A program made the position numbers and the translations under genes. Positions 1 through 12,250 of a stretch of 64,000 nucleotides of DNA are shown here, piece after piece; the first letter of the stretch is position 1; the number at the start of each line of letters is the position of its first letter. The stretch comes from Membranipora membranacea (lineage: Eukaryota > Bryozoa > Gymnolaemata > Cheilostomatida > Membraniporidae). The notes under the pieces are model-generated. The model saw only the letters and a program-made list of their open reading frames with translations. It was not told the DNA's origin and ran no database searches. The stretch is taken from assembly GCA_914767715.1 (NCBI GenBank), contig OU612068.1:9424001-9488000 (forward strand), in the 5' to 3' direction.

Positions 1-327
1 TAGTGTTAATTCCACAGTAGTAGACCACGATAGATTAAACAAGGAAATGCCAAGGCTGGTTTAAATATGAGGATCACAGAACCCTCGGATTGTTTTGCAC
101 TTGTTTGACACGTAATCTCAGTCTCTTTGTTTGCTCTCATCGACACTGTTAATGTTTGTAAAGCATTACGAGATACGCTGCTCGATGAGCTGTACACCTA
201 TACCTGTATATATGTCTACGTCATTGTTCTAGTTTTCTGTAATCCTAAGTTTCTCATAACCCTATTTAGGTAACTTGATGTTGTCATTAGGTGTAACTAA
301 ACTGAGATATTTTCTGTCCTTTTACAG

Positions 328-3300
328 AACTACCCGTGTGACGTGGATGAAGTGAATAAGCTTATAACCTGGCAGCCTGTAGATGACTCTGAGCCACCTA
401 GTGAGGAGGTAAGTGTATTCTGGCATATTTCCCTGTACATGGTTACTCTACAATACCATGGCACTTAAGTTATTATTCAGTCAGAAAATGATATATAATA
501 CATAACACCGCTCACAAAATTCCTTTGTGGTGACTGATAGAAGTTAGATATCAGAGCTGGTACCCCCTCTCCCAAACTCTTACTCTCGGTCTGACAGCAC
601 CCTTACCAGGAGAGATAAAGTTTGTGCTGTAGAAGGTTTAAGCACTGATTTGAGTTGTCCCATCATATAGGATTATGTCAAACATATATACTTTACACCA
701 ACTAAAGTTGTTTCGTTTATGTGATTTTTTTTAGATGGATGCTCCATACCCCAAAACTCAGGAGAGTAGTTTCCTACAGAACAGTAACACCATGCATATG
801 CTGAAGGAACTCAGGAAGAAACACCAGGAGCTCAAGCTGGGGAAGAAAGTATCAGAGTTCTACAAAGCTCCTGTCACCAAGTTCTGGATGCATACCGTTA
901 GTTGACAGCCTCAATGGAAATAAAAGCCTTTGGATGATTTGTTTTTTTCCTATATGACCTTATTATATTCTATATATTATTATATTGAAGATATTTAGTT
1001 CTCAACAAACGCATATAAATTCCAAGTATTTATATATTTATTCTCATCACCAATCCCACCCAAACAAATTTCTCAAAATCAATAAATTCTGCCTTGTAGT
1101 TGAATTGATGACCACTCCATAGGGCTGTAAGAACAGAATGTGTCTCCTAACTCTCATAATAATATGATTCTAAGCTCAGCTCATTTTCTCTGCATTCCTA
1201 TTATCTGTTTTTTTTTTGCTGTTGACAGATAGCGTATCTGATATTCATGTGCCTGTATAACTACATCATACTGATAAAGCTAGAGAGATTTTATCCCAAT
1301 CCTATGGAGTGCTATGTGATGGTGTATATATTCTTACATGGATTGGAAATGATCAGAGAGGTAAAGTCTAGTTATTCGCTTATTATAAATAAATAAGATG
1401 ATTAACTGAAGACTTCCGTATACTGTTATATGATAGAAGAGGATATGCAAAGTTTTCTTGGGAAGTGGTTTGTTGGATTTGACACAATGTACTTTTGCTA
1501 TATTTCGCCTGTCACAACGGTATCTTTTTACTTTTATTTTTGTTTTGCAGATAGCAGTTTCAGAACCAGCAAAGTTCACTCATAAGTGTGCCATATTCTT
1601 CAGCGAAAAATGGAATATTATGGATGTAATATCAATAATAGTATTTTGGGTAAGTGATGGGGTCTTTCTCACCAGGAAAGTATCGAGACAGTTGAATATA
1701 TTCTGTTGTTAGATGTCACTCACAGACAAAAATCAACATCAGTATGGTATTTCCAAGACAAATATTTAATTATTTAATAAATAAGGTTCATAATATTAAC
1801 ATTATAACCTATTATTCTATTGTTTTGTTATCAATATTACTTGAATGTTTCAGACTGGAGTGGTATTGAGGTTCCAGCACAATGAGACCTTATACCTTCA
1901 GGGCAGAGTGCTCTACTGTGTCAATATTATATTCTGGTATATCAGGCTGATGGAACTGTTTGCTGTCAACAAAAGTCTCGGTCCTTATGTGGTCATCATC
2001 GGCAAGCTGGTATGTTATATTGTTCAGTCAGTAATGAGTACAGACATAAATGCACTTAGTTTTAAATAAAGATAGCAAATCGGATTCTGGGGCCTCTTGC
2101 GAACAGAATAAATACTACATTAGATGAATTAGTATTATGAATGTACGGCTAATCAGGGCTAATTAAGCTGAATTTTGGAGTTATGTTTTCATTGAGATAT
2201 TACCTCAGAGGGAGGACAACTACATTTATCTTTGTTATCGATTAATTCAGGTCATGGATATGTTGAACTTCATCATAATACTGCTGATAGTGTTGATGAG
2301 TTTTGGAGTTGCTCGACAGGCTATCAGGAATCCATACCAGGAGAAATCATGGCATATAGTGAAGGACGTTTTCCTGGAGCCTTACTTCATGTTATATGGA
2401 GAGGTGTACGCTGCTGATATCGATCGTAAGTAACAACCTGTGCGATTGCTTTGTAAGAAAATTTGAATTATCAGTAGAGTCTCACTGTACTATATCAAAT
2501 ATACTCTCTCGACTAAAATAAAGCGCCTCATCCAGACTTACACTATTAGTTAACTGTAATAGTTCTCAACACTATGGTAATTTGTTGCTATGATTATGAT
2601 ATGCTATGTTTCCATGACAAAAGAACCACAGCCACACTCATCGAACTTAACACTTATCTTAACTCATATTTCCTTTCTTTGCCCTGCAGCCCCATGTGGT
2701 GAGGGTACAGACATAGAATGTTTACCTGGAAGGTGGATCACCCCGGCTATCATGTCTGCTTATCTAGTAGTAGCTAATATTCTACTCCTCAATCTACTCA
2801 TAGCTGTGTTCAAGTAAGTATCCGGCGCTTAGCCTCACTCTGCCACCTTGTTTGATAATAAGAGCGTAAGTGTGTCTGTAATTATCCAAGACCAAACCTG
2901 AATATTTTGTCTGAGTCACCAAATATCTACTTTACTAAACATTTTCTGTGGTGGTTACAAGTTGAACGCCTTTGTCCACATTATCTATAATAAGAAGGCT
3001 AGCCATAGTCAGTAGTACTCTGAGTGGGGAACTTAACTTTATGCCAAACCTGTATTTTCACAGTAACACATACAATATGACCAGTCAGAACTCTAAGGAG
3101 ATATGGATGTTTCAGCGATACAGCCTTACACTAGAGTATGAGATCAAGCCTCTGCTCCCGGCTCCTCTTATAATATTCAGCTTCCTTTATTTGGCTATCA
3201 AATGGCTAGTAAGGCGGTGTAAGAGAAAACCTAAGATTCAAGACTACGGCTTAAGTGAGTATGACTATTTAATCACTGAATCTGGCTTTTGCCGACAGTT

Positions 3301-6300
3301 TTAAATGCCAGTCATTCACAAGAGGTTAAGTGAAACACACACATGTGCGCGCTTGGGGAAGTTATCCCTGATGTACCATCACAATTATTTTAATGTATGT
3401 CATGATAACAACGTTTGAAAACTTATATCCATACAGAGTTGTTTTTGGATGGAGATGATGTGAGGAAGATACATGATTTTGAGGAGGATTGTGTCGACGA
3501 TTACTTCATGACTCTGGAAATGAATAAAGAGGCCTCTACTGAGGAGAGAATCAAGGCTACTAATCAGAGGTAAACTATTTCTTACAACTCCTTTACATTG
3601 ATGTGGTATAATAGCCTCATTTGACAATACTTGTCCAGTTTCAAGTCCACCTCACCAGTATATTTGCAAATAACACTCAAAAGATAATTTAGTTTGGCCT
3701 TGCTAACAGTGCACCAAGGCTCTCTCACACTAGGGAGGATGGTTGGGACACCCACCCTCTCTGCTCACGCATAGATCAGGTTTGCCATTATTTGGAGTTG
3801 CCTCCCTCCCTTTTGATAAGTTTTATATGAGAGGGAACAACTATGAATATAGGCAAGCTGAATCAAATGTGTTCTACTATCACGCAACTCACCTCACAGT
3901 ATTATAATACATGCACATCCTCAACACTCCTGTTAACCCTCACTTCTTATCCTATTATGATTTTTTAGACTATGTACAAAGTATGTTAATAATAGCTTGT
4001 TTACTTCCTATGGGTTGTTGTGCTGTTATTCTTTTCTAGTCATCCAAATACAACTGAAATGACTTTTCTTTCGTTGGGGATACGTTTTGACGGGCTGTAC
4101 TATGAATTTACTACAGATGAGATCTCAATAACACTTCGAGAAAATTCAAATTTGCATAATATGGTGTACTCTTGGATTAAAATATTTTCATCCAAATCAC
4201 TAAATGTTCACTTCCATGTGTATATTTTCTCTGAAATAGGGTGATATTTTCCTAACTGGTTACTTTACTCAAGGAGATAAAGACAAAGACAGTCTTTAAC
4301 TCCTTGCTTTACTGTCATCTATTCTTTCTATCGTTGTCACATGCATCACTAATGTTGTCCAAAATTACTGTGGACAAGTTTAGTTACAAAGAAAAACAAA
4401 TTTCTTTCCGTTTGATGAAAATTTCTATATTGAGTCCATATATTATATGTTGGGCAGAGAAGTACAGTTTACTCACGGTGAATTCTTGCTTTCCGATGCA
4501 AGTTTACATTACAAAATGTATGTACATAGAACTCCTTGATTGAATATAAGGAGATCGCTTGATTGCATCAAAGAGTGTGAAGAATGTGGCAAAGCTTGCG
4601 ATATTTTCAGATCAAAAGAATGCAATTTGAAAAGTGTATGATCTTGTGTTAAGTCAGGCAGCAAGAGTAGCAGGATTTTATGCAACAATGTATCTGAATA
4701 TGAAATATTTCAAAGCCTGATGTGCCATTCCACCCTGGAAATTGGTGTTAGTGCTAATGTACCCAAAGCCTGTGCATGTTTGCTAGGAGAATTACCTGCT
4801 TGATAATTTATTATCATCTGCGTACAGCTAATAAATTGCCACGACTCGATAAATGACTATATGAAAAATACAAAATACTCTGGTCAAAAGCCAGAAAATC
4901 AAGAGGTTCAACCTTGTCATTTCGCGAGCAAATATCTTGGCCTGTTGTTTTGTCACTTGTAAGTTTATCCACTAGCATTTACAAGGCTGCTGCCCGCCAT
5001 GAATGACGACGTATACAATAATTCATCATCACAAGTGTGATTGCCATATCTGATTTCAGAGTAGAGAATATTATGATGAAGATGGATGATATCAATCTGA
5101 AGGAGAACCAAGTAAAGATGTCCATGCAGGCCATGGAGCTAAGAATCGCTAACATTGAAGATTTAGGTATGTGATGGTGTGATTGGTTTATCATGAAACT
5201 GCCTACAGGCTGGACCAATGGGGGTGGATTGATGGAGTAGACATGAATTGGCCCAATATATTTACCATTATTGTAATACCCTCATATTATTCTGAAATGA
5301 CAGTATGTCCGAATTGAGAGGAGACAACTTCCAAGCTCAATAAATTCTTCCAAAGGAACAGATAGCACTGATCACAACTCACATATTCTATAGTCAAATC
5401 GTCCCTACACAAAATGATGTATTAACCTTGCACTTTTAGATATGCACAATGATGTTCGCTATTGTGAAGCTCGTTATACTCACCAATTGAATGGTAGTGT
5501 ACCACAACTTTAGAGCTAAGCCTCCTAGCTTGGTGAATTCATGTCCCACCCTCACCGCTGACATTGTTCAGTAAACCTTGGCTCACCGGCTTTGTTGCTC
5601 TCTATTATGTTATTTTTGTTGGGTTAAATGTCACCAGGTACTTTGTTCATGTGTTTCTTTGTCTCATCCCAATTTTTCTTCCTTCTTTGGGAAAGGATAC
5701 TACTTACTTTGCAAAGATGACAAAATCGAAACAAGACAGCTCTTCTTCAAAATAATAAATAAATTAGGTGAAACTTGTGCTATGAGATTAAAATACATAA
5801 TTTAGAAACAAAGTCTATAAAAGGGAGAAAAATGAATTACAACTTATTCATGCTCAAGAAATATTTGGCTATGGCAACAAGTAATACATACTTCTGTGCT
5901 TGAAATGTGTACAGGCTTGAACAAATGCTATGACAGCTGATGGCTTTCTTGAATTTTAGGACTCCGTTCGCAGACGCTTTTACATTCAGGCATGTATTTT
6001 GTAAAAGAAAAGGCTTTGTATGCTAAAACAAATCTGGACTCATTATTGCAGAAATACTTCATACTAAATTGCATGACTGTATAGCAGTGTCACAATTTTA
6101 ATCCATTCCATCAATGCATGTCATCCTTGACTAACAAAAAAATATTAATTATTAGCAAGTTTTTAAAAATAGTTTCTGTTTTTAACCCAAGGATCAATAT
6201 TCACTATAGACTGGGAAATTATCAAATGTGCTATATTTAATAAATAAAGGAAAAATCCAGCCGCATCTAATTCCTCACAAGTGATGAAGTCCAACTGGAT

Positions 6301-9300
6301 CTTCTTCGTCTGTTTAAAATGACTAACCCATCAGAAGTTTTTCGAAGAAATCATAACAACTCCCGTCAATTATGAAAATATACCGTATATAAATATATTA
6401 TATTTCTGCTCCAAATATGAAAACATTCGAAACATTTGAAACATTCTTGCACAACCTGTCTTAACTTTTCCATTTTCATTTGTAGCGGTTCAAAATTTTG
6501 AGCAAGCTCAACAGCTAAACACTATGGGCTCCAACTTCTCAACAAACAACAGCATGACATCGATTGATGGTTGTCTACAAGTGGAACCTAGTGATCCTCT
6601 CAATGTTATATCTCCTCAGTCAACAAAATCACAGCCACCACTCTCAGCAAGGAGCAGGAGTAATAGCGGGGACGCTGACCGTACAGCCCGCAACAGGTTA
6701 TCGAGACAAAAAGTTCTCCCAATGGTGGTTAGCAATGAAAGTTCTGCTGCTAGAACTAATCTGTTGAGGAGAAGACATGGGAAAGAGCTGACACTAATCA
6801 AGACTACAATGTCTGCTGGTAAGTGCATAGGTCTCACATCACCGAGCTTTACTGTTGGCTCAGCTTCGTTTGCCATGTGTTGACCATCTAGCCAGCCTCA
6901 TAATATTTGGGTTGATGGGAGGCTTCACAAATTTGTCAAAATAAAAACCAGTCATATTACTTATTGACAAGAAACTATATCCGGTATGATTATCAATACT
7001 TTCACTACAGGATCATCAGCTCCTGATTTGGGTAATTTGTTGCGTCCATATTATTTTTGTTTTATCATGTTGTGTGCTCCCTAGTAGCTCCTATTCCCCT
7101 GTCCATGCCCCCCTGACCATATCACCGCATTACTGTGGTTTCATTGCAAAGATAATCATGCCTGCTTGGATCAGCACGGAACCGTCCTCAAGCCGTGTCA
7201 AATGGATGAAAAAGACAAACCTTTCTTGAATTTTTGTGCCAATGAAAAATTATCTTGATTTGTGGAATCGCTTATGTCGTTTGACCTGTGAGTGTCTGCT
7301 CTGTTCTTGATGTAGGTTTTAGACCAGTCTCTGATGCCTCTGCTGCTAGTGTCCCCTCGAACCTGACACCAGAGAGTGTTAGCAGGAACCAGCTAGACCT
7401 GCCAGTGTCTGAAATGTCCCACAGTCATTCAGCTACAGCTGTGTTACCCTCGATCGAAGAGACCATGTACCACACCCCTACTGAAGAAGGCTTACCTAAC
7501 CTCGCTGTCAATAACAACAATCTAATTGCAAATACCCAGCATTATGTGAGTTGCACATGTTAGATAATTGAGCCTCAGTTGCGAATATCTGGGACCTGGG
7601 TCCCATCAGTCCTGGTTTGATGTTCAATAGACAGTTTTCTGAGCTCTGATTTAGGCCTCTATTCGGAGTTGTCCTCTCTCCAGTTTGGTACTTTTAACCC
7701 ATGCCACATAGGAAAAACGTGCTGAAAAGAGGGTTATCTTGAAATCCGCTTATAGTAGGATAAAAAGGATTTTTGATTCAGAATCTGCGCCATTGAAAAC
7801 TGATAGGGACATAGTTTGGGAAATATTTTTGGTATTCGGTTAGTCAATTATATCAATTTCTGCCAGTTTTGCGGACCATTTGGCAGAATTTTTCTTGAAT
7901 TTCGTCACTAAAATTAAGATTTATCAACATTCAAGCCTCCAATGATTTGGAAACCCTGTCTCACAGGGTTTTCAATGGTGCGGATTCTGAATCAAAAATC
8001 CTTTTTATCCTACTATAAGCGGATTTCAAGATAACCCTCTTTTCAGCACGTTTTTCCTATGTGGCATGGGTTAAAAGTACCAAACTGGAGAGAGGACAAC
8101 TCCGAATAGAGGCCTAAATCAGAGCTCAGAAAACTGTCTATAGGTCCTGGTATTTTCTTCTTCTTTTTTGTAATTATGTAGAAACTAAATTGTCAAGTGC
8201 TTGAGCATACCTTTTCATCATTACGTACTATATGAATATTGGTATAACAACAGACCTGAAATTATAAAGTAGTATATAAAACACAATCACATTTTATTTA
8301 TTATATGATATTAAGAACATTACATTATGTTTTAGTCAGCGCCTACAGAGTTACAGAACAATGGACACCCTCGTCTGCAACATGTTAGCTCTCTGCCTGT
8401 ACCAGTACCTCAAACAATCCCCAGACGTACTCCTCATAGCAGTGGTGGATCTGAGTCTATTTCATCATCCAGCTACGGGGCGTCTTCTCCGCGTCCAGAG
8501 TCCTACCACTCTCTTAGATCTATAGCCTCACCTCATCTTATGAGAGTTAATTCCATGAATGGTAGCCAGGAGCATAACGGTATTGCATTTGCTCCCCTCA
8601 AACCAATTGTACGAAGTGGTAAGTCATGTGAAAGAAATGAAAATTGGTGCTATAATTGTAAACTGATCATGTTGGTTAATTTAAAGCTGTTTGTATTTAT
8701 ATGATGTGTATCTTTTTGCACAGCATCAATCTGGTGAAGAATCTTTGTTCTAATTAATTTGCATTATTCTTTATACAGATTATACAAGTATAACAGATGT
8801 TATAGACACATCATGTGTTCATATATCACCCGAATCTAGCCCTAGTGCTTCATCTAATCGCTTCTTCTTCGGGCCGAACATGGACTCCACTGATGTAGAG
8901 CGCTTCTTCCCACATGGTAGCAGAGATAGCCCGGAGAAACAATACATCAAACAGGAAAAGGAGCAACATAGAAAGGTGGAAGAACACGAGGTGTGTATGC
9001 CAATCTCAGCTAAGCTTACTTTATATCCTTTGATTGGTTTATTAGCTATCACAAACATTAGGTGTTGCGAGAAGAGGATGCATATAGTTCGTCATAAAAG
9101 GAGCTTGCTGCTAGATTATGGAAATAGCATCCCCTTAGCTGTAAATAACTTTGGTATAGGGATGCTATTGTTGTATAACTGATGACTGCGGCAATATTTC
9201 CACTTCCTGTGTTGAACTTCTCGCTCACGAACACCACATAGTGAGGGAAAGGTCAATGTCTCCAAGATTAATGTTATATGGAATCCCGCCTGGCTGTCGG

Positions 9301-10122
9301 TGCTATCAAATGTCAGTGCACTTTCTGAAAATAAGATCATTCTTACACAACATGTTCCCCGCTGTTCCTCCTACAAGAGAGGATACTTTTATGATGAGCT
9401 CAGAATCGTGTCTCAGTGAATCGGAGTCAGATAGGAGAATTATTTATGGGTTATTTTAGTTTCTTTTGTCAAATGAAGCAGTTTTTTTATCATGGTTTTG
9501 GTGTTTTTTTTCGAGATAAGAGACATTATTTCATAGACAAACCGAAAAACTGAACTAATTCTCATAACTATACAATGGGTCCGATATATACTCCCGATGT
9601 ATGTGTCCTAACTGTTCTATTACGTAATCACCCGCTGCAATTTCATTATAGAATCAGCACTCCGTAAATGTCAGCTCCCAGAGTAATAAGTCAAACCAAC
9701 GGGAGGCTCTAAGGGTGTTTATTTTTTTCCCCGATTGACAACTTATCTTTGCCATCTATTGGACAGATGAAGAAGACCGCACTTGAGCATAACCATTGTC
9801 GGATGTGTGCTAAACAAACCAAAAGAAATTTGTTGATGTCCTTTGTATGAATTATTTGTAGAATAAGGTGCTGGCCACTAACATGAGAAGAAGGTTCAGA
9901 CAGATCTCAGTAGATGACAGTAACTCGATGAGTAACTTGGCAAAAATAATAATGGAGGAGCTGGAATCAGCATCACCCTGTCAGATGAATGGAGACACTG
10001 ACTCAAGTGACATGGATTTAGCATCGACATTACCAGCAAGTGCCCTGAGAGAGAAAGGCGGACTGTCTGCTCTAAACATCCCATGTGATGACATAGATTT
10101 GTCACAGAGCAACCATTTTTGA
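328..10122 (+). CDS. TRPM: TRPM-family cation channel, C-terminal part (5' end outside window)
   Basis: Sixteen exons read in one continuous phase: 328-408, 735-896, 1229-1360, 1551-1649, 1854-2009, 2251-2425, 2690-2813, 3064-3254, 3437-3569, 5060-5166, 6486-6818, 7011-7031 (a 21-nt microexon, possibly optional), 7316-7545, 8336-8618, 8779-8990, 9862-10122, giving about 899 residues. The first exons carry the TRPM pre-S1 motif ([10 protein letters not shown]). S1-S6 follow, with S4 [10 protein letters not shown], the pore region ending [12 protein letters not shown] and S6 [16 protein letters not shown]. The TRP-box-like WMFQRYSL comes next, then a coiled coil ([17 protein letters not shown] onward) like the TRPM tetramerisation helix. 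Known family role: plasma or intracellular membrane non-selective or divalent cation channel. The tail after the coiled coil is about 450 residues, Ser/Pro/Asn-rich, with no alpha-kinase domain, so it is not a TRPM6/7-type channel-kinase. The N-terminal melastatin homology region lies upstream of the window. Confidence 0.93.
7627..8141. repeat. 515-bp fold-back element (long terminal inverted repeats) in TRPM intron
   Basis: Arms 7627-7800 and 7968-8141 (174 bp each) are reverse complements with only a few mismatches, separated by a ~167-bp spacer. Outer ends read ATAGACAGTTTTCTGAG in both directions. A TA dinucleotide sits at each outer edge, as expected for a Tc1/mariner-type MITE, but this is an inference because no longer target duplication is visible. 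The element lies in the intron between TRPM exons 7316-7545 and 8336-8618, so the pre-mRNA could form a very long hairpin. Confidence 0.9.
9049..9125. repeat. Dispersed repeat copy A (same orientation as 19096-19172)
   Basis: The stretch containing TTGCGAGAAGAGGATGCATA and AAAGGAGCTTGCT is repeated with few changes at about 19096-19172 in a RIC3 intron. The second copy adjoins decayed LINE-like sequence, so this may be the 3' end of a LINE. It sits in the TRPM intron 8991-9861; the rest of that intron shows nothing recognisable. Confidence 0.55.
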
Positions 10123-11122
10123 TTACCAATGCCTAGAAGATGACGACTATAAAGTTTAATATCCTAGTATTTCAAATCAATCTCATTTTAATTGAATGGT
10201 GAGCTATTGCAAAAAATTGGGATGCAACCACAATGTTCACCCTTGACAAAATTGATTTGTTTTCAGGCCCAGGCAAATCAACTTGCTTGCAAGCCATGAT
10301 CGTATTCATTATGAAAACGAAAATTTATGTAGCAATAGGTCAAATTGGTCGGGTGCTTGACTGAAGTCGTGCCTCTGCAATGCAGGCATTTGATTGTCTG
10401 GGTGACCTGGTAGTAACCATTTATTATAACTGAAGTTTCCATCAAACTGATATGAAGTGTAGCATAATAATCTAAAATCTTATCATTTTACTATTTATTA
10501 AATCATTGTGCAATATATTGTTGACCAGTTCAAGCCTGCCAAGTCTTTCCAGAGTCTTTCTGTTTTTTGTTTTTTTTACAACGAAAACTGGTATAAGATT
10601 TTTCAATGATATATTGATTTTACACCAAACAGGTAAGCATGCATGCAATTCATAAAAACTCGCTGTATAATGTTTATAAACCATATTATGGTTATTATGT
10701 TAAAATATATTAATAATTCAATAAATATGATATCATTTCGATAAAATATTTAACATTTTCTATTCTGATAAAAACATAGTGAAGTGCAAGAATCTTCTAA
10801 TATTTTGCACCATTCACAAGGCTAATGTTTACATTTGGTCATATTAGACACCTATGAGTCCAGACAGAAAATATTTGTGAATGAAAAACAAAAACCATTG
10901 GAGCAAAAAAGAAAAACTATCATACTGCTTTGCAATTATAATATTGGTACATGCATTTAATTCGAGAAGTAAATATAAAAAATCTAATTTTAAGATGTCA
11001 CAATGAATTTCAATTACTTTAAATTACAACTCCATATCTGTGCACTCTTTCAATAAAATTGTAGCTCAAACCCGTATATGATCTTTATGGTCAGATATTT
11101 TTAAAGTTTTACGGTTCGTCCG
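10123..11122. other. Intergenic, convergent 3' ends of TRPM and GPCR
   Basis: AT-rich non-coding DNA between two convergent genes; it should hold both 3' UTRs. No RNA gene, transposon or convincing ORF seen. Confidence 0.6.
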
Positions 11123-12250
11123 TCACGCATATGATAATTTGGAGAACGAGAATGGCTCATGAGCTAGACTGCTCTTAGCGTGGGTAGACTGGCTACTGGA
11201 GAGATCATAGTTGTTACTCTCTGATTTCCGACTTGGTATCAGCGGTTTACGTTTTATCGATCGCCGCATCAATATAAAGCAGATGGGTGTGGTGATAGTA
11301 GAAATGGCTGATATCGGTCGAAGTATCATGTGCGCAATGTCTAAACTCTCAGTATTTTCTTCAGTCTCAACTGTGTTAGCATTTACTACACTGAACACTT
11401 TTATCGGTACCCAACAAAGAATCCATAGAGCAGTCATCATTGTCAGATATTTTTGTGTGACCTTCTCTTTTTCAATCATTGCCTTGTTCTTCAAATTTTT
11501 TTGGTCCATTACTGTGCCATCAAGAGAGTCTAGATCGTCATCATCTACAAAACTGTTTGTCGTGTCTGTGTCCACGCTTCCTTGGTGGTTCCTGCTGTTT
11601 GCCTTGTAGAGCTCCTCTTTCATCTTGAGCTCAGCCGCAATTTTCAGGAGAATAAAGACAACGAGCACTATTGGTACAGTAAAAATCGTGACAAAGACAA
11701 CCCTGCCATAGTCATCACCTGTACTCCAACAGAAGCCATTGTTGGCTAATCTGGTGTCCACACCGCCAATATCACGGAAGTGAATGTATGCAACAACTGG
11801 GAGTGCTGCGCAGATAGAAAATAACCAGATGGTCAAAAGGGACGCAGCTATGTTCAACTGCCTCTTGTTTGGGTGTGCAATGGATCTATAGCGATCAACC
11901 GCCATCAAAATAAAGTTAAACATTGAGCTGTGAACTAAGATATAAGGCAGGATAGAGGAGAAGTAACACAACATCATACCAAATACCCAGTTTTCATAAA
12001 TCATTATAATAAAATTCATAGGCAGCTCAATACATAGAAACATAAAGTTGATCACCAGAAGATTAATGAGATAGATTCCTGTGTTATTCTTGTGAAGTCT
12101 GGTGTAGTACAAGTCTACACACATACATAGAGAGCAGACTAGTCCTGATAGCCCGATCAGCAAATGTATACTGAGGAATAAGGGCCATATGCTCTCCAGA
12201 GAAGGTCGAGTTACGGATTTAGTGTAGTCTGTGGTGTTATCTGTGAGCAC
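11123..12250 (-). CDS. Class A (rhodopsin-family) GPCR, peptide-receptor-like orphan
   Basis: A 375-residue open frame with seven hydrophobic segments. N-glycosylation sequon NTT lies near the start. TM3 ends in the canonical DRYRSIAHP, TM6 has the CWVP switch (WILCWVPIKVF), and TM7 has TPICFIL where most class A receptors have an NPxxY-like motif. The third intracellular loop (about residues 210-265) is long and acidic (DDDDLDSLDG). The C-tail is basic then Ser-rich. Such receptors signal through heterotrimeric G proteins at the plasma membrane; the ligand cannot be told from the sequence. I take the ATG at 12250 as the start because the frame is open and the glycosylated N-terminus is of normal length. 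No intron was needed, though a 5' non-coding exon is possible. Confidence 0.88.
   Translation of the reverse strand: MLTDNTTDYTKSVTRPSLESIWPLFLSIHLLIGLSGLVCSLCMCVDLYYTRLHKNNTGIYLINLLVINFMFLCIELPMNFIIMIYENWVFGMMLCYFSSILPYILVHSSMFNFILMAVDRYRSIAHPNKRQLNIAASLLTIWLFSICAALPVVAYIHFRDIGGVDTRLANNGFCWSTGDDYGRVVFVTIFTVPIVLVVFILLKIAAELKMKEELYKANSRNHQGSVDTDTTNSFVDDDDLDSLDGTVMDQKNLKNKAMIEKEKVTQKYLTMMTALWILCWVPIKVFSVVNANTVETEENTESLDIAHMILRPISAISTITTPICFILMRRSIKRKPLIPSRKSESNNYDLSSSQSTHAKSSLAHEPFSFSKLSYA

Noticed and set aside
7609-8151. GTCCTGGT on both sides of the fold-back as its target duplication
   Set aside because: Distances to the arm ends differ (10 versus 2 bp), so coincidence is more likely than a true duplication.
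11211-11609. 132-codon plus-strand frame inside the first GPCR
   Set aside because: Antisense shadow; the minus strand gives a canonical seven-helix receptor.
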